Shown here: piece after piece, positions 1 through 6,600 of the stretch | How the letters are laid out: the number at the start of each line of letters is the position of its first letter | How positions within the stretch are numbered: position 1 is the first letter of the stretch | NCBI GenBank assembly: GCA_910587725.1 | Contig: CAJUNG010000048.1 | Coordinates: 1-11,975 of the forward strand | DNA from: an uncultured Bacilli bacterium | GTDB taxonomy: Bacteria; Bacillota_I; Bacilli_A; RF39; UBA660 | Direction: 5' to 3' | DNA length: 11,975 nucleotides | Program-made: the position numbers and the translations under genes | The notes under the pieces: model-generated | The model's database searches: none | What the model saw: only the letters and a program-made list of their open reading frames with translations | What the model was told of the DNA's origin: nothing

Positions 1-7
1 AAGAATA

Positions 8-17
8 CCCCCCCCCC
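8..17. repeat. C10 homopolymer tract (G10 on the transcribed strand)
   Basis: Ten consecutive C residues stand out in an AT-rich intergenic stretch. Read on the minus strand they form G10, one base downstream of a TTGACC hexamer at 19-24, beyond the rpsR terminator. Tracts of this kind often slip in length. It could be part of a phase-variable promoter for a gene beyond the left edge, or its length could be a sequencing error. The downstream gene is not in the window. Confidence 0.9.
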
Positions 18-42
18 AGGTCAATATCAGAATTTTTGTTCG

Positions 43-71
43 AAAAAAAAAGATGAAATTTCTTCCATCTT
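43..71 (-). terminator. Intrinsic terminator of the rpsF-ssb-rpsR operon
   Basis: On the minus strand a 9-bp stem (71-63 with 58-50, one G-U pair) closes a GAAA tetraloop and runs into a tract of nine U residues, some of them within the stem. The stem starts at the second base of the rpsR UAA stop codon. Stem, tetraloop and U-tract are read directly from the sequence. Confidence 0.9.
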
Positions 72-285
72 ACTTTGTATATGGTAACAATGCAATTGCT
101 CTTGCGCGCTTAATTTGTTCAGCAATATATCTTTGATGTTTAGCACAAGCTCCAGTAACACGTCTTGGTAAAATTTTACCTTTTTCATTGATATATTTCT
201 TTAATATTTCAACGTCTTTGTAATTCACGTTTTTACCAGCACACATATAACAGATTTTTTTCTTTTTTCTGTAAAACTCTGCCAC
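70..285 (-). CDS. rpsR: 30S ribosomal protein S18 (zinc-binding type)
   Basis: A 71-residue S18, a normal length for the family, which binds the central domain of 16S rRNA in the small-subunit platform next to S6. It keeps a zinc-binding pattern, CxxC at Cys12/Cys15 and CxxH at Cys47/His50, so it is the C+ (metal-binding) form. The family core ILPRRVTGACAKHQR is present and the C-terminus is basic. The start codon is GTG, set by AAAGGAGG at 293-300 with a 7-nt spacer. It is the last gene of rpsF-ssb-rpsR. The ssb UAA stop is directly adjacent to this Shine-Dalgarno sequence, so translation is probably coupled. A terminator follows immediately. Identification is secure from both sequence and operon position. 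Confidence 0.97.
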   Translation of the reverse strand: MAEFYRKKKKICYMCAGKNVNYKDVEILKKYINEKGKILPRRVTGACAKHQRYIAEQIKRARAIALLPYTK

Positions 286-299
286 TATAATCCCTCCTT

Positions 300-803
300 T
301 TAGAATGGTAATTCATCATCATTAATTTCGATATTAGCACCAAAATCACTAAATGGATCACTACTAACATCGGTTGTAGAAGTAGATGTACTACTAGATG
401 AAAAGTCATAAGGAGTTGCATTATCAGAAAATGCAGGTTGAGAATAGTTGCTAGCACCATTTAACGAATCTTGTGATGCTCCACCATTACTACGACTTAA
501 GAATTGTACATTATCGGCAACAACTTCGGTTACATAACGTTTCGTACCATCTTGTGCATCATAGCTTCTCGTTTGAATTCTACCATCGATAGCAACTTGA
601 CTACCTTTAGTTAAATAGTTTTTAACATTTTCTGCCTGTTTTCTCCATACGACAATATTAATAAAATCTGCTTCTCTTTCTCCATTTTGATTTGTAAATG
701 TTCTATCTACAGCTAAAGAAAAAGTCGCAGAAGGAACGTTAGAACTTGTATAACGAAGTTCAGGATCCCTTGTAAGTCTTCCAATTAAAATTACTTTGTT
801 CAT
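300..803 (-). CDS. ssb: Single-stranded DNA-binding protein
   Basis: A 167-residue SSB that coats single-stranded DNA as an OB-fold tetramer during replication, recombination and repair. Residues 1 to about 105 form the OB fold, beginning MNKVILIGRLTRDPELRYT with the conserved VWRKQAENV and GRIQTRSY segments. A Ser/Thr/Asn-rich linker (about 108-155) follows, then the acidic tip DDELPF that recruits partner proteins. Length and layout match Bacillus-type SSB. The ATG lies 10 nt after the rpsF TAG stop, and that stop overlaps the Shine-Dalgarno sequence (TAGAGG). It is the middle gene of rpsF-ssb-rpsR, transcribed from the rpsF promoter. The linker is low-complexity and likely disordered. Confidence 0.97.
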   Translation of the reverse strand: MNKVILIGRLTRDPELRYTSSNVPSATFSLAVDRTFTNQNGEREADFINIVVWRKQAENVKNYLTKGSQVAIDGRIQTRSYDAQDGTKRYVTEVVADNVQFLSRSNGGASQDSLNGASNYSQPAFSDNATPYDFSSSSTSTSTTDVSSDPFSDFGANIEINDDELPF

Positions 804-813
804 ATCTTTACCT

Positions 814-1104
814 CTACTTATCTACTTTAACGATTAAATGACGAATGATGTCTTCACTGATTAATGATAAACGATCAAATTCACGAATTGCTTCATCATT
901 CTCAGCTTCACACACGATTAAATAGTAGTAACCTTTATGATATTTCTTAATGTCATAAGCTAAATCTCTTTGTCCCATCTCTTTCATTTCAAGAACGTTT
1001 GCAGATTTTTCTTTTAACATCTCGCTCATTTTAGTTGCTACTTCTTTAATTGCATTCTCTTCTAAATCTGGTCTTACAATGAACATAATTTCATATTTAC
1101 GCAT
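814..1104 (-). CDS. rpsF: 30S ribosomal protein S6
   Basis: A 96-residue S6, normal length, which forms a heterodimer with S18 on the 30S platform. Family features are the opening MRKYEIMFIVRPDLEE, the GQRDLAYDIKKYHKGYYYL strand region and the IIRHLIVKVDK end. It lacks the long acidic or Glu-rich tail seen in Escherichia coli S6. ATG at 1102-1104 is preceded by AAGGAGG with a 7-nt spacer. It heads the rpsF-ssb-rpsR operon with its own promoter at 1170-1198. Its leader of about 60 nt can form two competing structures around the Shine-Dalgarno sequence, so autoregulation by the S6:S18 complex, known from other bacteria, is possible but not shown. Confidence 0.97.
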   Translation of the reverse strand: MRKYEIMFIVRPDLEENAIKEVATKMSEMLKEKSANVLEMKEMGQRDLAYDIKKYHKGYYYLIVCEAENDEAIREFDRLSLISEDIIRHLIVKVDK

Positions 1105-1112
1105 GTCTACAC

Positions 1113-1163
1113 CTCCTTTTGGACATATGGCCTAATTCAAGGCAAGGAGTATTTCTAATACTC
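1113..1163 (-). promoter_or_regulatory. Structured rpsF leader with two competing folds
   Basis: The minus-strand leader starts with a perfect 7-bp hairpin, GAGUAUU/AAUACUC with loop AGA (1163-1147). The 3' arm of this hairpin overlaps CUCCUU (1149-1144), which is also complementary to the rpsF Shine-Dalgarno AAGGAG (1118-1113). That second pairing would enclose a small GCCU/AGGC hairpin (1143-1140 with 1133-1130) and a one-sided bulge. The two folds exclude each other, so the ribosome site can be exposed or hidden. The architecture recalls S6:S18-binding leaders, but I do not see the CCG bulge that I associate with that motif. Confidence 0.5.
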
Positions 1164-1169
1164 GCTAGT

Positions 1170-1198
1170 AGTATAACAAAAATAAAAAAGAAAGGCAA
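1170..1198 (-). promoter_or_regulatory. Sigma-A-type promoter of rpsF-ssb-rpsR
   Basis: -35 TTGCCT (1193-1198), a 17-bp spacer and -10 TATACT (1170-1175), with an extended TGn just before the -10. The predicted start is near 1163, at the base of the leader hairpin. The -35 hexamer is also the descending arm of the putative terminator of the upstream ThyX-like gene. Confidence 0.8.
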
Positions 1199-1233
1199 GA
1201 ACTTTCGAATAATTTTCAAAAGTTTTCAAGCCT
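1181..1233 (-). terminator. Probable terminator of the ThyX-like gene
   Basis: Minus-strand arms AGGC (1233-1230) and GCCU (1196-1193) pair. Inside them GAA/UUC and CUUU/AAAG continue the stem with a UU/UU internal loop and a small bulge. The stem is followed by UUCUUUUUU. It is imperfect and lies about 135 nt after the stop codon, so it is less certain than the other terminators. Confidence 0.55.
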
Positions 1234-1279
1234 CACTTCATCATTAATTTAATTATATCCCGCTAAGATTAACTATCTA

Positions 1280-1328
1280 GTGATTTCTTTATTAAATAGA
1301 ACGATAAAAAATTCTATAATTTAATCAC
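1280..1328 (-). other. AT-rich inverted repeat in the 3' UTR of the ThyX-like gene
   Basis: An outer 6-bp match (GTGATT/AATCAC, 1328-1323 with 1285-1280) encloses a TAGAA/TTCTA match. No U-tract follows, so it is not a clear terminator. The 263-nt gap between this gene and rpsF otherwise holds only the terminator, promoter and leader listed separately, with no convincing small ORF. Confidence 0.35.
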
Positions 1329-1367
1329 CTCAAAAATACGCCTTTTTAAAATTTAAGTGCTTTATAA

Positions 1368-2558
1368 CTAAATTTTTCTGTATAACATTTTTCCCGGTTT
1401 AAAATCACATTGTTCTGTACATACAAAGCCAGGAAATGTACAACGGGCTCCGTGTGTATATTGTAACAATTCTTCATATATTTTCTCATCACTCGGACTA
1501 GTTGAAGTTGAAAGAGCGTTTACATACCTATTTAGTGTCTCTTTGGTAATTTGCATTACTTCAAGTTGAGGAGCTGTACATACTCTTTCATAAAGTTTCA
1601 TAATAAAATCTTCATACTTACCAGTTTCATTAACATTTACAATCAAACCTTGAGGAAATAGTGAAACCCTAGAAATATCTTCTAACCATTCATCCACCAA
1701 ATCTCTTCGAGGTTCAATAATTGGAGGAATGAAAAATTCTATACAAGGTTTAAGAGAAAATGAATAATCTAACGTTCTATGTCTTTGCAAATCAGCTAAG
1801 GCAGGAATACTTGAATCATAATTCACAGAATAACATCTACCAAAGTATTCATCAAAATCATTGTCATCTTTAATCAAAGAAAACTCTCTATTGCGATAAT
1901 CACTAATATCATTTGTAATAAATCCTGTAGAATACAATACCTGGCAAAATTCTTCCAAATATGGTTTTAACTCTAATTTTAAAATATTATCGGTTTCCTC
2001 ATCAATCATTTTTTGCGCGAAATCATATAAATAATTTAATTGTCTAAATGATGTAGTATATTTCATCTTTGTTCTCATAAAAACAGATAATAAATATCTA
2101 GCATTTTCTTTTGCTTTTTTACTAATCATCCCATCAGTCAAATACTTCTCATTTGGATAGGCTCTTTTTATCTCTTGTTCAAAAATCATTCTCCATTTAT
2201 TGTATAACTTATTTTCCTTTTCTGTTCCAAACATTGTTGTAAATCTACCAGATTTTTCAGAAGTATTATACTCATGCTCATTATTAATTAGCATTGCTAA
2301 TATCTTAGGAATACCTTCAAAATAAATCTGAATAGTATCATGTCCAAATACAGAATGATGACGGTTTCTTTTATTGCCTTCTGCGCGCTCTATTGTTTTT
2401 TCTAAAGGTTCTTGTAAAATTTCATTATAACCTTTTTGTGTATAACAAATATTAGCCGAGTGTCCACCATTGATTTCCAATTGACTTAAAGTGGTATTTT
2501 TAATAATCTCATTATCTGTAGTAGTAATCCCCACTACTTTTGCCTTCAATTCTTCCAT
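1368..2558 (-). CDS. thyX: Two-domain ThyX-like flavin-dependent thymidylate synthase homologue
   Basis: ThyX makes dTMP from dUMP using FAD, NADPH and methylenetetrahydrofolate. This 396-residue protein looks like two ThyX-type domains in tandem. In the first, HHSVFGH (67-73) matches the ThyX HxSxxEH region, and NEH (93-95), seven residues and SGRF (103-106) keep the RHRx7S spacing but have lost the RHR triad; ENARYLLSVF follows. In the second, RHR is intact at 259-261 but the serine sits one residue early. RVCTAPQLEV (325-334) matches the family's C-terminal R..AQ.EIR motif. The tail has His369, Cys373, Cys380 and Cys384, a possible metal site. Typical single-domain ThyX is about 210-250 residues; longer two-domain forms are known elsewhere. 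ATG at 2556-2558 is chosen over one 24 nt upstream because GGGAGG lies 9 nt before it. It has its own promoter. Family is fairly secure; activity is not. Confidence 0.75.
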   Translation of the reverse strand: MEELKAKVVGITTTDNEIIKNTTLSQLEINGGHSANICYTQKGYNEILQEPLEKTIERAEGNKRNRHHSVFGHDTIQIYFEGIPKILAMLINNEHEYNTSEKSGRFTTMFGTEKENKLYNKWRMIFEQEIKRAYPNEKYLTDGMISKKAKENARYLLSVFMRTKMKYTTSFRQLNYLYDFAQKMIDEETDNILKLELKPYLEEFCQVLYSTGFITNDISDYRNREFSLIKDDNDFDEYFGRCYSVNYDSSIPALADLQRHRTLDYSFSLKPCIEFFIPPIIEPRRDLVDEWLEDISRVSLFPQGLIVNVNETGKYEDFIMKLYERVCTAPQLEVMQITKETLNRYVNALSTSTSPSDEKIYEELLQYTHGARCTFPGFVCTEQCDFKPGKMLYRKI

Positions 2559-2567
2559 ATAACTAAA

Positions 2568-2573
2568 CCTCCC
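2568..2573 (-). promoter_or_regulatory. Shine-Dalgarno sequence that sets the thyX start
   Basis: GGGAGG ends 9 nt before ATG at 2556-2558. The upstream in-frame ATG at 2580-2582 would place this site inside the coding region and has no comparable site of its own, so the shorter protein beginning MEELKAKVVG is preferred. Confidence 0.8.
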
Positions 2574-2609
2574 TAACAACAACCTGAGTTTCTTCTCCAG
2601 ATTAACCTA

Positions 2610-2638
2610 ATCATATCAAATATTGATTTCGAATGCAA
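2610..2638 (-). promoter_or_regulatory. Sigma-A-type promoter of the ThyX-like gene
   Basis: -35 TTGCAT (2633-2638), a 17-bp spacer and -10 TATGAT (2610-2615), with an extended TGA before the -10. The leader to the start codon is about 45 nt. Confidence 0.75.
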
Positions 2639-2661
2639 TACGTCTCATTAAAATTTGTTTT

Positions 2662-2689
2662 AAAAAAAAGTAGAACTTATTCTACTTTT
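2662..2689 (-). terminator. Intrinsic terminator after the 121-residue membrane protein gene
   Basis: A perfect 10-bp stem, AAAAGUAGAA with UUCUACUUUU (2689-2680 with 2675-2666), has the 4-nt loop UAAG and continues into four more U residues. It lies 18 nt after the TAG stop codon and separates this unit from the ThyX-like gene. Confidence 0.92.
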
Positions 2690-2707
2690 CTAACTCTAAA
2701 CTTAATG

Positions 2708-3073
2708 CTATTTTTGTTCTACAGAATCTAAATCTAATACCGTAGGAATATTATCGTTTGTAGCAGCATTCTCCGCTTTTTTTTCTAACTCTCCATCAAA
2801 AGAATTAATAGGAGAATCTACACTAGCACCTGTACTAGTAGATACTAAATCAGAAGAATCACTTGAAGAAATCTCATTGACTACCAAATTAGAGGTCAAA
2901 TTACTAGCAGGTACGCCTTCCTCTTTTAATATTGCCTCTCGATTATTTTTCTCCTGTTCTAATTGTTTTCTTTCCATGATAAAGCCAATAATTGCCATAA
3001 TAAAAATAATACTAATAACAGAGGTCAAAAGATATAATGGACCACTCAAAAAATCACGAAAAAACCATATCAT
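2708..3073 (-). CDS. Small single-pass membrane protein, unknown function
   Basis: I do not recognise the family. The protein has 121 residues. Residues 1-11 are short and aromatic-rich; about 12-33 form one strong hydrophobic helix (PLYLLTSVISIIFIMAIIGF). A charged stretch RKQLEQEKNNREAILKEE (35-52), likely helical, follows. The rest is Ser/Asp/Asn-rich and probably disordered, ending in an acidic tail. By the positive-inside rule the basic residues after the helix (Arg35, Lys36) suggest the long tail is cytoplasmic, but Arg6 makes this uncertain. ATG is preceded by AAGGAG with an 11-nt spacer, slightly long. It has its own promoter 2 nt beyond the upstream gene's stop codon and a strong terminator of its own, so it can be expressed alone. 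Base use matches its neighbours. Function cannot be inferred. Confidence 0.8.
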   Translation of the reverse strand: MIWFFRDFLSGPLYLLTSVISIIFIMAIIGFIMERKQLEQEKNNREAILKEEGVPASNLTSNLVVNEISSSDSSDLVSTSTGASVDSPINSFDGELEKKAENAATNDNIPTVLDLDSVEQK

Positions 3074-3104
3074 AAAATTCCTATCTCCTTTTTATTCTAT
3101 AACC

Positions 3105-3133
3105 ATTTTATCAAAAAAACAAAAGAATATCAA
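3105..3133 (-). promoter_or_regulatory. Promoter of the 121-residue membrane protein gene
   Basis: -35 TTGATA (3128-3133), a 17-bp T-rich spacer and -10 TAAAAT (3105-3110). The -35 begins 2 nt after the TAA stop codon of the preceding gene. No terminator is seen between the two genes, so readthrough may add to expression. Confidence 0.7.
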
Positions 3134-3135
3134 TT

Positions 3136-3549
3136 TTAACCATCTAATTCTTCATTATAACCACTACTAACATAATCAGGGCAATGAAAATAGACCGAAT
3201 ATTGGTAATTGTCTTTTTCTGAATGAGAAATTTTAACATATCCAGAACATCCTTCACTACTAGACAATAGTTCACTACGAATTAGCGTATTAAAGTTCAC
3301 GAATACATAATCACCCTCTAATAAATTTTGATAATATACATTTTTATATTTGGCAGAAGCAACAACAATTTTTTCTTCTAACTGTTGATATTTTTCTTTA
3401 CTCACAATAGAGGGAACAGGAAGTTTGGGTTTATCTTTTTCTAAGCCAACTTTATAAGCGTTAACTCCTGCCATAAAAAGAAAAATTAAGAATACCACCA
3501 CAAAACCTAAAAACGCACTAAGGCCCCAACCTCGATTATTTAATTTCAC
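3136..3549 (-). CDS. Small membrane-anchored exported protein with pilin-like N-terminus, unknown function
   Basis: A 137-residue protein with GTG start at 3547-3549, chosen because GGAGG lies 8 nt upstream and the promoter sits just before it. A longer frame with ATG at 3621 would run through the rpoC terminator and this promoter, so it is rejected. The N-terminus MKLNNRG is followed by a hydrophobic helix (about 8-29, WGLSAFLGFVVVFLIFLFMA), giving a signal-anchor with a short basic cytoplasmic end and about 105 residues outside. The basic leader, glycine, hydrophobic helix layout recalls type IV prepilins, but the usual Glu at +5 is missing. The outer part contains Cys101 and Cys123, which could form a disulphide, in a pattern C-GYVKI ... 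Y.VYFHC..Y...GY. It sits downstream of rpoC but is separately transcribed. Function unknown. Confidence 0.8.
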   Translation of the reverse strand: MKLNNRGWGLSAFLGFVVVFLIFLFMAGVNAYKVGLEKDKPKLPVPSIVSKEKYQQLEEKIVVASAKYKNVYYQNLLEGDYVFVNFNTLIRSELLSSSEGCSGYVKISHSEKDNYQYSVYFHCPDYVSSGYNEELDG

Positions 3550-3557
3550 AATATCCG

Positions 3558-3562
3558 CCTCC
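3558..3562 (-). promoter_or_regulatory. Shine-Dalgarno sequence that sets a GTG start
   Basis: GGAGG is 8 nt before GTG at 3547-3549. No ATG lies in this frame between the promoter and this GTG, so the Shine-Dalgarno sequence decides the start of the 137-residue protein. Confidence 0.8.
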
Positions 3563-3571
3563 AGTATCCTT

Positions 3572-3599
3572 ATTATACAATAAGATTGAAAAAATGCAA
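3572..3599 (-). promoter_or_regulatory. Promoter of the 137-residue membrane protein gene
   Basis: -35 TTGCAT (3594-3599), a 16-bp spacer and a perfect -10 TATAAT (3572-3577). It follows the U-tract of the rpoC terminator almost directly. The 5' leader is only about 15-20 nt, just enough for the ribosome site. Confidence 0.8.
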
Positions 3600-3601
3600 A
3601 G

Positions 3602-3625
3602 AAAAAAGAGCGTATCCACACTCTT
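3602..3625 (-). terminator. Intrinsic terminator of rpoB-rpoC
   Basis: A 7-bp stem, AAGAGUG with CGCUCUU (3625-3619 with 3612-3606, one U-G pair), has the 6-nt loop UGGAUA. It is followed by more U residues and another U-rich stretch. The stem begins at the second base of the rpoC UAA stop codon. Confidence 0.85.
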
Positions 3626-6600
3626 AATCCATTAGTTCTTCTTCTAACTTATCAAGAACTTCTTCATCTTGATCCATAAGTTCATCTTTTAGTTGATATT
3701 CAACACTTTGATAATCTTTAATCCCAGTACCAGCAGGAATCAATTTACCAATGATAACATTTTCTTTTAATCCCTGTAAATGGTCTACCTTACCACGAAT
3801 AGCGGCATCCGTTAAAATACGTGTGGTTTCTTGGAAAGATGCTGCAGATAAGAAGGAATCTGTCTCTAATGCTGCTTTCGTAATTCCAAGAAGAACAGGA
3901 CGACCTGTTGCTGGTTTCTTTCCTCTTAGAATAACTTCCTTATTACCATCCGTAAATTCGAAGAAATTAACTAAGCTTCCTGGTAAGAATAATGTATCTC
4001 CACTTTCCACAATACGAATCTTACTAATCATACGACTTGCAATAACTTCAACGTGCTTATCAGAGATATCTACACCTTGACTTCTATAAGTATGTTGTAC
4101 TTCTTTTAGAATATATTCTTGAGTAGTTAATGGGTCAGTAACTGCAAGCAATTCTTTTGGAGAAATCGCCCCTTCTGTTAACTTATCCCCACTAGAAACT
4201 TTATCTCCTTCTTGAACATGAAGTTTTGCTCCGTAATTCGTTACGTGTTCAATTGTTTCTACATCATTTTTAACACTAATTTTGAATTTTCCATGGTCTT
4301 CAACAATTTTAGTAACTGTACCCGTAATTTCAGCAATCGTAGATTTTCCTTTTGGATTTCTTGCCTCAAATAACTCTTGTACACGAGGAAGACCTTGTGT
4401 AATATCTTCTCCACCAGCAACTCCACCAGTATGGAATGTTCTCATGGTAAGCTGAGTACCCGGTTCACCAATGGATTGTGCTGCCATAACTCCGATAGCT
4501 TCACCAACTTCTACTAAGTTACCTGTAGCAAGGTTTTTACCATAACACTTGCAACATACACCGTTATGCGTACCGCAGGTTAAAATGCTACGAATTTCTA
4601 CTTCAGTAACCCCCGCTTTTACAATTTTGTCAGCAAGCTTATCCGTAATATATTCAAGTCTTTCGGCAAGAACTTCTTTCGTTGTTGGGTCAAGAACTTT
4701 TTTATTGGTATAACGACCAACAATTCTATCTCTAAGAGATTCGATTACGGTCCCATTCTTATCATTAATAAAGTCATGAACAACGACACCAAAATCTGTT
4801 CCACAATCGTCTTCTTTAACAATTACATCTTGACTTACATCAACCAAACGACGAGTTAAGTATCCAGAGTCTGCTGTTTTTAATGCTGTATCGGCACTAC
4901 CTTTACGAGCACCATGTGTAGATAAGAAGAATTCAGATACAGAAAGACCTTCTTTAAATGAAGAAAGTACCGGAATCTCAACAGATTCTCCATTTGGTTT
5001 TGCCATAAGTCCACGCATACCTGCAACCTGAGTAAAGTTTGAAATATTACCACGAGCACCAGAATGCATCATCATGAAAATTGGATTATCAATATCACTA
5101 TTTGCGATTTCTTCTAGTTCTTTCGTTACTTCACTCTTACAATGTTCCCAAGTTTCACAAACTTTTTCATAACGTTCTGTTTCTGTAATTAAACCACGTT
5201 TATATTGTTTATTAATCGTATCTACTTGTTTTTGATGTTCATCAACAATTTTTTGTTTATGTGTCGCAGGTACAATATCACTAGCGGAAACTGTAATTCC
5301 TGCAAGAGTAGAATATTTAAATCCTAAATCTTTTAAATCATCCAAGAAAGTAGAAGTCTCTGTCGTTTTATAACGTTTAAAGATTTGCGCAATAACCTTC
5401 TCTAAAATCTTCTTCTTAAATGGAGCAACTACAGGCATATTCTGAACTACTTCAGGAATATTTGCACCACGCTCAATAAAGAATTTATCTGGTGTAATCG
5501 ATTTAATATTCTCATCACTTGGTTCATTAATATAAGGGAAAGAATCCGGTAAAATTTCATTGAATTTAATTTTACCAACCGTAGTCACTAAATATTTTCC
5601 ATGTTGTTCTTCCGTAAATATCTTATGTTTAAATGAATCAACCGGAATAACAATTCTTGTATGAAGGGTAACCTCTCTTCTCTCATAAGCCATTAAAGCT
5701 TCATTTGGACTTTTGAAAAGTCTTGCTTCTCCAGGAAGTCCTGCTTTTTCCATCGTAATGTAATAGTTACCAAGAACCATATCCTGACTTGGTGTAACGA
5801 TAGGGTCTCCTGAAGATGGTTTTAAGATGTTGTTAGCACCTAACATTAAAAGTCTTGCTTCGGCTTGTGCTTCTTCAGATAAAGGCACATGCACTGCCAT
5901 TTGGTCTCCATCGAAATCGGCATTGAATGCTGTACATACAAGTGGATGCAACCGAATAGCTTTACCACCGATAAGAATTGGTTCAAATGCTTGAATACCA
6001 AGACGGTGAAGAGTTGGTGCACGGTTTAATAAAACCGGATGTTCTTTAATCACTTCTTCTACGATATCCCATACAATTGGGTCACGGTTATCAATTAAAC
6101 GTTTTGCTGCTTTAATATTATGCGCAATATCTTTACTTACTAAGCCGTTAATCACATGAGGTTTAAATAACTCTAATGCCATTTCCTTAGGAAGTCCACA
6201 TTGATACATTTTTAAAGATGGTCCAACAACGATAACGCTACGACCAGAGTAGTCAACACGTTTTCCTAATAAGTTTTGACGGAAACGTCCTTGTTTTCCT
6301 TTAAGCATACTAGAAAGTGATTTTAATGCTCTATTTCCTGCCCCAGTTACACTTCTTCCACGTCTACCATTGTCAAATAAAGCATCTACTGCTTCTTGCA
6401 ACATACGTTTTTCATTTTGAATAATAATCGAAGGTGCACCTAAATCCATTAGCTTTTTCAAACGGTTATTACGGTTAATCACACGACGGTATAAATCGTT
6501 CAAATCACTTGTTGCAAATCTTCCCCCGTCTAATTGAATCATCGGACGTAACTCTGGAGGGATAACAGGAATACAATCCATAATCATCCATTCAGGTCTA

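Noticed and set aside
1250..1257. TATAAT-like sequence in the gap before rpsF as a second promoter
   Set aside because: No acceptable -35 lies 16-18 bp upstream, whereas TTGCCT-N17-TATACT closer to rpsF is a full promoter.
1105..1367. A small ORF in the ThyX-rpsF gap
   Set aside because: The only ATG pair hits TGA after three codons, and the GAGGTG at the distal end has no start codon at a suitable distance.
3550..3621. ATG-started N-terminal extension of the 137-residue protein
   Set aside because: It would translate through the rpoC terminator U-tract and the TTGCAT/TATAAT promoter. A GTG with GGAGG 8 nt upstream gives a normal membrane-anchor N-terminus instead.
3751..4080. Plus-strand ORFs inside rpoC, rpoB and around 2877-3170
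   Set aside because: They are antisense shadows of conserved genes, lack good ribosome sites and show no recognisable domain.
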